This document shows, piece after piece, positions 1-8,800 of a DNA stretch of 34,427 nucleotides; positions within the stretch are counted from its first letter, which is position 1; each line of letters begins with the position of its first letter. Location: contig DBAY01000050.1 in assembly GCA_002291925.1 (NCBI GenBank), forward strand, positions 1 through 34,427. The letters run 5' to 3'. The DNA comes from Alphaproteobacteria bacterium UBA998 (GTDB lineage: Bacteria; Pseudomonadota; Alphaproteobacteria; Rickettsiales; UBA998). Made by a program: the position numbers and the translations under genes. The notes beneath the pieces are model-generated. The model worked only from the letters and a program-made list of their open reading frames with translations, made no database searches and was not told where the DNA came from.

Positions 1-27
1 TGAGCTACACCCGCCACAAGGTAAGGT

Positions 28-44
28 GGGCAGGAATACTGCCC
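28..44. repeat. Small hairpin in the upstream flank
   Basis: GGGCAG (28-33) and CTGCCC (39-44) form a 6-bp stem with a 5-nt loop. It may be the 3-prime end of an element or gene that begins outside the window. No poly-T follows, so a terminator role is not supported. Nothing else is recognisable in 1-98 apart from the C-rich 12-mer at 58-69. Confidence 0.35.
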
Positions 45-57
45 CGGAGAGGGAAGG

Positions 58-69
58 TCAAGGGGGGAG
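58..69 (-). repeat. CTCCCCCCTTGA 12-mer, copy 1
   Basis: TCAAGGGGGGAG here is the exact reverse complement of CTCCCCCCTTGA at 34412-34423, near the other end of the window. The second copy lies inside the rnr reading frame. The shared word is short, so it supports only a tentative dispersed repeat. Confidence 0.3.
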
Positions 70-98
70 TAATACCATCCTTGTTCAAACCCGATCTC

Positions 99-170
99 AT
101 CATTCCCCAAATAAGCGGGAATCCCGAGGTGAGGGAATGCCTGAGATTCCCGCTTTCGCGGGAATGACAT
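99..170. repeat. Palindromic intergenic repeat upstream of glnB
   Basis: The unit is bounded by TCATTCC at the left and GGAATGA at the right. Its right half contains a perfect hairpin, ATTCCCGC (146-153) and GCGGGAAT (158-165), with loop TTTC. The flank motif matches the ends of the repeats at 5756, 13073 and 32630, so it belongs to the same broad class of dispersed palindromes. The glnB frame stays open through it, but this is not expected to be translated. Confidence 0.75.
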
Positions 171-223
171 TGTTGTTAGTAATACGGGAGATTAAAAACA
201 GCCTTTTACCCCCGTTTCACTCC

Positions 224-562
224 ATGAAAAAAATCGAAGCCATCATCAAGCCGTTCAAGCTGGACGAAGTGAAGGAAGCCCTTCAGGAAGTGGGACTTCC
301 CGGCATCACTGTCACCGAAGTGCGCGGATTTGGCCGCCAGAAGGGCCATACCGAGCTCTACCGCGGCGCGGAATATACCGTGGATTTCCTGCCCAAGGTG
401 AAAATCGAGCTGGTGGTGGAAGACGGCATGGTGGAGCGCGTGGTGGAAGCCATCTGCCAGGCCGCGCAAACCGGCCGCATCGGCGATGGCAAGATTTTCA
501 TCTCCCCCGTCGAGGATGCCATCCGCATCCGCACCGGCGAGCGGGGCGATATGGCAATCTGA
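224..562 (+). CDS. glnB: Nitrogen regulatory protein P-II
   Basis: This is a 112-aa P-II signal protein, the usual family length. It senses 2-oxoglutarate and ATP/ADP, reports glutamine status through uridylylation, and controls glutamine synthetase adenylylation and NtrB. The start MKKIEAIIKPFKLDEVKEAL matches the family N-terminus exactly, so ATG 224 is preferred over upstream in-frame starts that would translate the palindromic repeat. The T-loop reads GFGRQKGHTELYRGAEY, which puts the uridylylation tyrosine at Y51. The C-terminal signature GRIGDGKIFI and IRIRTGE is intact. glnA follows after 86 bp in the same direction, the common alphaproteobacterial glnBA pair. No convincing Shine-Dalgarno sequence or sigma-54 promoter is visible before it. 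Confidence 0.96.
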   Translation: MKKIEAIIKPFKLDEVKEALQEVGLPGITVTEVRGFGRQKGHTELYRGAEYTVDFLPKVKIELVVEDGMVERVVEAICQAAQTGRIGDGKIFISPVEDAIRIRTGERGDMAI

Positions 563-582
563 GCAGGCCCGCTATTCCCCTA

Positions 583-610
583 TTGCATCGCAAAAGCGGG
601 GTGCTATAAG
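583..610 (+). promoter_or_regulatory. Possible internal glnA promoter
   Basis: TTGCAT (583-588) and TATAAG (605-610) are 16 bp apart in the glnB-glnA gap. The -10 is good and the -35 is weak. It could give glnA transcription separate from glnB. Inference from spacing only. Confidence 0.3.
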
Positions 611-648
611 CAGGGCTTCATCAATTCTTCATCGGTTGGAAGGCTTTT

Positions 649-2055
<1,407 letters not shown>

Positions 2056-2100
2056 CTTTTATCGTCATTTCCCCGAAAGCATGGTTCATAAAACAAAAAA

Positions 2101-2128
2101 AGAGCCGCTGAACTTCAGCGGTTCTTTT
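2101..2128. terminator. Bidirectional intrinsic terminator
   Basis: CCGCTGAA (2105-2112) pairs with TTCAGCGG (2114-2121), and weaker pairs extend the stem on both sides. It is followed by TTCTTTT on the plus strand and by a T-rich run on the minus strand (the A-run near 2093-2101). It lies between the convergent ends of glnA and the minus-strand gene at 2131, so it can serve both. Confidence 0.85.
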
Positions 2129-2130
2129 CA

Positions 2131-2979
2131 TCAGCGGAAATTACCGAATAGTTTTTCTACTCTGGCGATCTCTGCATTGAACGATTGCTTCAAAGAAATC
2201 CCGGTGTCCTCTATTCGCTGCAACGCATTTTCTTGAATATAGACGGCGGGTTTACCATCAAACATTCCCACATGCTTCACAGCGAAGCAAAACTCGCTGG
2301 CCTCCGAGGGATCGACCAGCTTATCCAGTCTGGCGCGGGCGTGATGGTGGAAATATCTCGCAGCTTCGGTCGTGGGTAGCAGGAAAACCGTGCCGGTTGA
2401 CTGAATTGTATCGCCCACCAACAAGGGCTCGGCAATCTCTATCTGATCAAGAACCATTGGATGTTCCTGTAAAGAATCACTTGCTTCGGCGGCAAGTGTG
2501 ACATTTTGATGGATGAAAGGCTTTAATCGCATACCCATTTCGGACATTTCTTTTGTCAGGGCGCGTACACGATCCGGCCCCAAATTCGGCACCTTGAGCA
2601 GCTCCAAATAAGTCATTTCAGTGAGATCACCTAACGTATTTTTTCCTCTTTGAGCTAAGGCCTCCCGTGCGGATTTTCTGTTAAGCACAACGGAAAGGGG
2701 ACGCATTTTATCAGCTGCGGTAGGGGAGACTTGTGGGCGGTGAGTTTGTCCTTCGTAAGGTGTTCCAAGCACAAGACCATGATCGTACAAATAGGCTTCA
2801 AGCAATGCTAAGGCAGGGAAATCTCCTGACTTGGAGGTAAGAATTTTCTCCATTTCTTCCGGCGTCTTGGCCACCACATCCGCTATATTGTTGAAGTACG
2901 GTGCCTTCAGTTTCTTTGCCACCAAGGGAGGCAAATTCAATTCCCGGATGGGGGCTTTAGCAGAGAGAGTGGGTGTCAT
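2131..2979 (-). CDS. Unknown protein with two RNAP alpha-CTD-like repeats
   Basis: This 282-aa soluble protein of unknown function carries two helix-hairpin-helix stretches resembling the C-terminal domain of RNA polymerase alpha. Repeat 1 covers about residues 11-73 (IRELNLPPLVAKKLK, then NNIADVVAKTPEEMEKI). Repeat 2 covers about 96-153 (LNRKSAREAL, TLGDLTEMTYLELLKV, then NLGPDRVRAL and EMSEMGMRL) and is the clearer match to the alpha-CTD pattern of a GDL turn, an NLG hairpin and a final LGL-like helix. Residues 155-282 are unrecognised. The start overlaps the stop of the upstream gene as TGATG, so translation is probably coupled. It is the last gene of a three-gene operon. It could be a DNA-binding or RNAP-interacting regulator, or simply an HhH protein; the function is inference. 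Confidence 0.75.
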   Translation of the reverse strand: MTPTLSAKAPIRELNLPPLVAKKLKAPYFNNIADVVAKTPEEMEKILTSKSGDFPALALLEAYLYDHGLVLGTPYEGQTHRPQVSPTAADKMRPLSVVLNRKSAREALAQRGKNTLGDLTEMTYLELLKVPNLGPDRVRALTKEMSEMGMRLKPFIHQNVTLAAEASDSLQEHPMVLDQIEIAEPLLVGDTIQSTGTVFLLPTTEAARYFHHHARARLDKLVDPSEASEFCFAVKHVGMFDGKPAVYIQENALQRIEDTGISLKQSFNAEIARVEKLFGNFR

Positions 2980-3506
2980 CAGGCCGGATCCATCCCGCGC
3001 TCATGGCTCAAGTTATAGAGCATAACAGCGATTTTCTCCTGGCGCTTCTTGAGTTCCTCGATCTGTGCTTTCTGCATAATGCGGTCCAGCGTGAGATCGA
3101 CGAAGTCGATGAAGATGGCGACGATGATCTCCACCTGCCGCTTGATCTTCTCTACGATAGGATCAGCGATGTTGATAATGGCCTGCTTCTGGCGCGAAGC
3201 CTGTGCAGCGGCGCGCTGCTTGTAGGCATCCACGGCGACGTAGATGCGCCGCAGCGCTCCTTCGATCTTGCTGCGGCGGCCCTTGTTGGCGGACTTGCTG
3301 TTGTCCGCTACCTGAAGCAATTCCTCGGTGAGCACATCGGCGGCGTCGCCCACGGCTTCCACTAGCGGCTCCACGAGGGCCAGCTGCTCCTCCGGATCGC
3401 TGATGAACTCGCTCTCAACCGTGCCGATCAGGTCATCGGCCAGCTCGTAGAGCTCCGTGATGTCATGATATTTCAGTTCCAGATCGGCCTGATTCACACT
3501 TCCCAT
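2979..3506 (-). CDS. Unknown helical protein
   Basis: About 175 aa from the ATG at 3506 (MGSVNQADLELKYHD). An in-frame upstream start at 3518 would add four residues. The sequence looks all-helical: an acidic N-terminal half (residues 10-70) and a central Arg/Lys/Gln-rich stretch. A hydrophobic segment, VEIIVAIFIDFVDLTLDRI, lies near residues 124-142 and may be a membrane-associated or amphipathic helix. The C-terminus (IEELKKRQEKIAVML) looks like a coiled coil. I recognise no family. It lies about 25 bp after the upstream gene and overlaps the alpha-CTD-like gene by one base at TGATG, so it belongs to that operon. Confidence 0.75.
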   Translation of the reverse strand: MGSVNQADLELKYHDITELYELADDLIGTVESEFISDPEEQLALVEPLVEAVGDAADVLTEELLQVADNSKSANKGRRSKIEGALRRIYVAVDAYKQRAAAQASRQKQAIINIADPIVEKIKRQVEIIVAIFIDFVDLTLDRIMQKAQIEELKKRQEKIAVMLYNLSHERGMDPA

Positions 3507-3532
3507 CGCACACCTCACTCAACACACATACA

Positions 3533-4471
3533 TCACCCCAAGACGGGGCCGGTTTGCGGGGCTGCCCGGCGGGCGGCTTCCGACTGTACAAATCCTTGCG
3601 CGGCAGGGGGCGCGGTCTCCAGCGTGCGCACCTGCTGCGCCTGTACCTGCGGCCCACGGCCTTGTGCGGTGACAAGCTGCGTCCACTGGCCCGGCGCGGA
3701 TGTCTGCGTGACGGCCTGCGGCGCGGGCGGCATGGCAGCCACCATCATCGGTGCCGGCACCGGCGCGACGGCCGCGGCGGGCACCGCCATCTGCGGCACC
3801 ATGCCAGCGGGCATCATCGGCGCCTGCGCCATCATGGGCTGCGGCATGTAATAAACGGGCTGCGGCGCCATCATCACCGGGGCTTGCGCCATCACCGGCA
3901 TGCCCATTTGCGGCTGCAACGCCGGGGCCATGCCTTGCTGGGCGGCCACATTCACGCCCTGCGTACGCCCACGCGACGCGCCGGATGTACCGATTACAGA
4001 GGCCGTCATGCTCTCGGCAGCTTCGCCGAAATGCGTGTTGATAAATTTGCCCGTGAAAATCAGCGAGGCACCTTCGGCAAGCAGGGCCACGGTCGGAAAC
4101 ATGGCTTGCACCAGCACCACGCCCATGCGGGCCGCGCCGTTGGCAATCTTGGCGAGGCCATTTCGGCCGTTACCGCGCGCGAATTCGCTGACGGCCTGAA
4201 TGGTGGGGCCAGCCGCCACAAGTGCCGCCGCCCATCCACCGACGGCAGACACACCCTGCTGAACAGCACTGGGCGCAGGGGTAGAAAAACCATTGCCGAC
4301 GTAGCGCAGGGCTGATCCTAGCCAGCTCGTCTGTAGGAAATTCGTCGCTTGACCAACCCATGAAAGGTTGAAAAGGTTGATGATGCCCCCGGTAACAATC
4401 GCAAAACGCGCCGCGCGGTCGACCGCGCGGGGACGAGAGGTGCTGCTATCCGTAAAATACGACTCGGCCAT
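3533..4471 (-). CDS. Unknown hydrophobic protein with Met/Pro/Ala/Gln-rich tail
   Basis: A 312-aa protein and first gene of the three-gene minus operon. The N-terminal half (about residues 18-160) is Ala/Gly-rich with several hydrophobic stretches (AIVTGGIINLFNL, GWAAALVAAGPTIQAV, MGVVLVQAMFPTVALLAEGASLIFTG). It is probably membrane-associated, although no classical signal peptide is seen. Residues about 175-260 are low complexity, with repeated blocks of Met, Pro, Ala, Gln and Val such as MAQAPVMMAPQP and MPQPMMAQAPMMP. This may be a disordered linker. No family is recognised. The start ATG is preceded by an inverted repeat and a PHO-box-like sequence, and gpsA ends 107 bp upstream, so the operon probably has its own promoter. 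Confidence 0.75.
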   Translation of the reverse strand: MAESYFTDSSTSRPRAVDRAARFAIVTGGIINLFNLSWVGQATNFLQTSWLGSALRYVGNGFSTPAPSAVQQGVSAVGGWAAALVAAGPTIQAVSEFARGNGRNGLAKIANGAARMGVVLVQAMFPTVALLAEGASLIFTGKFINTHFGEAAESMTASVIGTSGASRGRTQGVNVAAQQGMAPALQPQMGMPVMAQAPVMMAPQPVYYMPQPMMAQAPMMPAGMVPQMAVPAAAVAPVPAPMMVAAMPPAPQAVTQTSAPGQWTQLVTAQGRGPQVQAQQVRTLETAPPAAQGFVQSEAARRAAPQTGPVLG

Positions 4472-4477
4472 GGCTTA

Positions 4478-4518
4478 CCTGAATATACCTTCTTACTATG
4501 GAGTATATCCGATTCAGG
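4478..4518. promoter_or_regulatory. Imperfect inverted repeat before the three-gene operon
   Basis: CCTGAAT (4478-4484) and ATTCAGG (4512-4518) are perfect arms. An inner ATAC/GTAT extension on each side is offset by a 3-nt bulge. The element lies in the leader just upstream of the minus-strand ATG at 4471. It could be an operator or a 5-prime-UTR hairpin. Confidence 0.35.
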
Positions 4519-4528
4519 CGCATTATGG

Positions 4529-4546
4529 ATGACATTTTCGTGACAA
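4529..4546 (-). promoter_or_regulatory. PHO-box-like site before the three-gene operon
   Basis: Read on the minus strand, the sequence is TTGTCAC-GAAA-ATGTCAT: two 7-mers close to CTGTCAT in an 11-bp repeat, as in PhoB boxes. It ends 58 bp upstream of the ATG at 4471. Two or three positions differ from consensus, so this is a moderate match. It suggests phosphate-starvation control but does not establish it. Confidence 0.4.
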
Positions 4547-4578
4547 TTCACGAACCAATAACCCTATTTCTCAGCGCC

Positions 4579-5643
4579 TTAGGCTGTCTTTTGTAAAGAT
4601 TCCTCGGTAAAAGGGCGGGAAAGCAGCTGCTCGATGCCGTCTTCCACGGTCAGGCGGCCCTTCAGCACATGATGCACCGTATGGCAGAGCGGCATGGCCA
4701 CGCCGAGTTTCATAGAGAGCTCATAGAGCGAGTCAGCGGTCACCACGCCTTCGGTCAGGCCGTGGGATTTTCCGGGCAGCACTTCATGCAGTTCCTTGCC
4801 CTGCCCCAGCGCGTAGCCGAGCGAGAAATTGCGCGATTGCGTGCTGGTACAGGTAAGCACCAGATCGCCCACGCCCGCCAGCCCCATCAGCGTCTCCGCC
4901 TTGCCGCCCTTTACGAGCGCAAGGCGCGTCATTTCGGCGAGGCCGCGCGTGATGAGCGCCGCGCGAGCATTCTCGCCGTATTTGCGCCCCGCCGCGATGC
5001 CACAGGCCAGCGCGATGACGTTCTTCACCGCGCCGCCGATCTCGGTGCCGATCAGATCCTCCGAGAGGTATGGCCTGAACAGCCGCCCCCCGATGGCAAA
5101 GCGGATACGCTCGCCCAATTCCTTGTCCTGGCACGCAATGGCCGTAGCGGTGGGAAGCCCCTGCGCGGCCTCCTTGGCAAAATTCGGCCCGGAGAGAATC
5201 GCCAGCGGGTTGGCCGTGAGGATGGAGCCGACCACCTCATGCATCAGCAGCAGGCTGCCGCGCTCGATGCCCTTGGTGGTGATGACCACCGGCAGCTCCG
5301 GCAGCGTGAGATCGGAGAGGTTGATGCAGAGCGTGCGCAGGGATTGCGAGGGGACGCTGAGGATGATGAGGTCGCTGTCGCACACCTGCGGCAGATGCGT
5401 GGTGGCACGGATGGCGGGATCGAGGAAGACGTCGGGCAGGTAGACTTCATTGATGCGCTTGTCGCGGATGACGTCCACCACCTGCTCGTTGCGCGACCAC
5501 AGCGTGACATCGCTGCCCGCGCGGTTGGCGAGCACCGCCAGCGCCGTGCCCCACGAGCCCGCGCCGATGACACCAACGCGCAGCCGGTGCGCACCGGTGG
5601 CGCTCAGTGCGGATTCGGGAATCTGGTCGTCTGGCTCACTCAT
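4579..5643 (-). CDS. gpsA: Glycerol-3-phosphate dehydrogenase [NAD(P)+]
   Basis: GpsA reduces dihydroxyacetone phosphate to sn-glycerol-3-phosphate for phospholipid synthesis in the cytoplasm. The protein has 354 aa from ATG 5643 (MSEPDDQIPE). A longer in-frame extension to 5829 would translate the intergenic repeat and is rejected. The Rossmann motif GxGxxG is G27-A-G-S-W-G32. Downstream are the family blocks SVPSQSLR, TTKGIERGS, LSGPNFAKEAAQGLPTA, the active-site region EIGGAVKNVIALACGI and GLAGVGDLVLTCTS. The N-terminus is about 20 residues longer than usual. It lies about 200 bp downstream of ileS on the same strand, with a palindromic repeat between them. plsY elsewhere in the window consumes its product. 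Confidence 0.95.
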   Translation of the reverse strand: MSEPDDQIPESALSATGAHRLRVGVIGAGSWGTALAVLANRAGSDVTLWSRNEQVVDVIRDKRINEVYLPDVFLDPAIRATTHLPQVCDSDLIILSVPSQSLRTLCINLSDLTLPELPVVITTKGIERGSLLLMHEVVGSILTANPLAILSGPNFAKEAAQGLPTATAIACQDKELGERIRFAIGGRLFRPYLSEDLIGTEIGGAVKNVIALACGIAAGRKYGENARAALITRGLAEMTRLALVKGGKAETLMGLAGVGDLVLTCTSTQSRNFSLGYALGQGKELHEVLPGKSHGLTEGVVTADSLYELSMKLGVAMPLCHTVHHVLKGRLTVEDGIEQLLSRPFTEESLQKTA

Positions 5644-5755
5644 GGGTTCATTCAAAGCGCGGATTGGGGGCGGAATGCAATGATTCCTTGTGCCAGCCGT
5701 ATGATTTTGACATGTCAGCAACAGCCCGTGGCCGCGGTGCGTCGTTTTGGATGCT

Positions 5756-5837
5756 GTCATTCCGGGACGCGTAGCGTGCCCGGAATCTCCATAAGTCACG
5801 AAGGAGATCCTGCGCAGCCTTCGGCTCACAGGATGAC
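5756..5837. repeat. 82-bp palindromic repeat (GTCATTCC...GGATGAC), copy A
   Basis: The element is two hairpins in a row. ATTCCGGG pairs with CCCGGAAT over a 12-nt loop, and ATCCTG pairs with CAGGAT. Its reverse complement closely matches the element at 13073-13156 in order and spacing. It lies just 3-prime of ileS, where it may act as an mRNA end structure. Confidence 0.75.
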
Positions 5838-5844
5838 GGCTCTG

Positions 5845-8800
5845 TCACGCCGCCTTGCTCAGGCCCAGCTCGATGCCCTGCCCGTCCAGTTCGGCCTGTG
5901 TGGTGAAGGCGCCCTGCACTGCCTCGCCCACCGCGATGGCGCTGGCAAGCGTCTGCTCGGCGATGTAGGCGCGGTGGCCCTCGATGGCTCTCGCCACGCC
6001 GTCCCCCGCCTTGATAGTAAGCGAAATGCGGTCGGTGATGTCGAACTGCGCATTCTTGCGGGCTTCCTGAATCAGCCGCACCACGTCACGCGCGATGCCT
6101 TCGGCTTCCAGCTCCGGGGTGATGCTGAGGTCAAGGCGCACCAGCCCGTCCTGCGCGGAGAGCGGTTGTGCGCCTTTGGCATCCTTGGCCTCCAGCTGTA
6201 GGTCATATTCGTCCGCCTGCAAGGCTTCGCCACCGACGACAATGACGCCGGACGCATCGCGGCTCCACTGGCCGGACTTGGCGGCCGCGCCCACCTCCTT
6301 CATCTTCGCGCCGAGGCGCTTGCCGGCAACGGGGAAATGAATCTTCAGCTTTAAGCTAGCGACGGCTTCCAGTTCGTCGGAAAACACGACGTCCTTCACG
6401 TTTACTTCATCGGCGATGAGGCTGCGGTAATAATCATGGTTGGCCTTCAGGCGCGGCTGGTAGACGGTGAGCGTGGCCAGCGGCTGTCGGGTGCGGATAT
6501 TCTCCGCATTGCGGATGCCGTGCGCCGCGTTGCAGATGTCGCGCACGCGGTCCATGTCGTGCAGCACATCATCAGCGCTTAAGGAGGCCGCTTCCAACTC
6601 CTGCGGAAAATCCTGCAGATGTACGCTGTGCTTCTGCGCCATGACGCCGCCGTTGGTGAGGCCCGCGAACATCGCCTCCATGGTGAAGGGCAGCAGCGGT
6701 GCGGCGGCCCGCGCCACGCAGTGCAGCACCGTGTAGAGCGTGTGGTAGGCGGACATCTTGTCGGCGTCTACCTCGCCTTTCCAGAAGCGGGCACGGTTGC
6801 GGCGGATGTACCAGTTGTTCAGCACGTCCGAGAATTGCGCGAGCGCACTGCAGGCCGTGGGCGTGTCATAGGCGTCGAGCGATTCGCGCACCGTCTTCAG
6901 CATCTCGCGGCATTTGGCGAGGATGTAGCGATCCATCGCGTTGTCGCTGTCGGCGCGGAATTCGGCTTTCACCTTGTCAGCGTTCGCATAGAGGCAGAAG
7001 AAGTGATAGGCGTTCCAGATCGGCTTGATGTAGAGCCGCACCACGTCGCGGATGAACTTGCCGTCCGGGTCGACGCCCAGATCCTGCCCGCGCATCACCG
7101 GCGAGGCTACCATCAGCCAGCGCAGCGCGTCGGCGCCGAACTGCTCGATGACCTCCATCGGGTCCTTGTAGTTCTTGAGGCGCTTGGAATATTTCAGCCC
7201 CGTTTCCTCATCGATGACGACGCCGTGGCAGATCACGTTCTCAAACGGCTCGCGGTCGAAGATGGCGGTGGAGAGCATGATGAGCGTGTTGAACCAGCCG
7301 CGCGTCTGGGCGATGTATTCCGTGATGAAATCCGCCGGGAAATTAGCCTCGAACTTGTCACGGTTATCGAACGGATAATGCAGTTGCGCGTAGGGCATGG
7401 AGCCGGACTCGAACCAGCAGTCGAGCACGTCCTCCACGCGGCGGAGTGTGTAGCGCGCATCGGTGGGATCGGGCGCGGTGAGTTCGTCGATATACGGGCG
7501 GTGCAGGTCTTTCACTTCGCATTTGAAGAAGTCCTGCAGCTCCTGAATGGAGCCGAACACGTAAAGCTGTTTGTTGTTCGGGTTGTCGCTCTTCCAGATG
7601 GGAATCGGGCAGCCCCAGAAACGGTTGCGTGAGATGGACCAGTCGGGGGCGGTCTCGAGCATGTGGCCCATCGCGCCGTCACGCACATGGCCCGGCACCC
7701 AGTTGATGCGGCGGTTCAGCTCCACGGCGCGCTGCTTGAACTCGGTGACCTTCACATACCAGCTTGGTATGGCACGGTAGATGAGCGGCGTGTCGGTGCG
7801 CCAGCAATGCGGATAATTGTGCGCGTAATCGTCCTGCTTGATGAGCTGGCCCTTCTCCTTCAGCCACTGCGTGATACGCAGATTGGCGAGGCCGTACTTT
7901 TGAAGCTGCGCGTCGGTATAGGGCTCGTCCGCGTCCTTGCGGGTATCGGCGATGACGTTGAGGCCTTTCAGTGTCAGCGTACGGCCTGTGCGGCGTGCGC
8001 ACCAATCCTTGACGGTCTGCGTATGATAAAGCACCTGCTGATTTTTGTAGGGCACTTCATGATGCGCGGTGAAGCCAAGCTTCTTGAGCAGCTTCACGGC
8101 GTCAGGATAGGTCGGGTTGCACCCGGCAATGAACAAAGCCACCGGCAGATTGAGCACCGCCCAATCAAGCAGTGCGGTAGAGATTTCGGTGGCATAGCCC
8201 CGCCCCCAGAACTCGCTAAGGAGCGCATAGCGAAGCTCGACAGCCGGCTGGTCTGTTTCGTTGAATTGCAGGTAGTCGCGCGCATCGAACCCGGCGCGGC
8301 CGATGAAAGCATCATCTTCCTTACGGAAGAACGCCCAGTTGGTGAAGCCGTGCCGCTGCTGATCCGCGAGGAACCGCTCGAACTCAGCGCGGATTTTCTC
8401 CTCGGGCAGCAAACCGTCGGAGGTGGTTGCGGCCACTTTCGGATCGGCCTGCAGGGATTGATAGAGCGGATAATCCGCTTCCACAAACGGGCGCAGATAG
8501 AGGCGTTCGGTTTCCAGCAGGGCGCCTTCGCGGGTGACGGGCGCCGCCATCGGAATATCGAAAATTTCATCCGTATATTTCCCCGCACCATCGACCGGGA
8601 CGACGAGCGAGACACCATTCGCCTCGCAGCATTTCTGGTCCGCCTCACCAAAACCGGGTGCCATATGCACAATGCCCGTACCGCTGCCCTCCTCAATGAA
8701 GTCAGAGCCATCGAGAATGCGGAAGGCATTGGGGTGATCAGAGAAGTAAGGAAATAGCGGTTTGTAGCTGAGGCCAATTAGAGTGCCGTTCGACAAAATT

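Noticed and set aside
4669..6201. 510-codon plus-strand frame over gpsA and the ileS end
   Set aside because: Antisense shadow of two well-supported genes; rich in Arg, His and Gly with no motif.
7972..8550. Intein or group of inserted introns in ileS
   Set aside because: The segment has no intein end motifs (Cys/Ser start, His-Asn end) and shows clear GNAT motifs instead; the frame is continuous.
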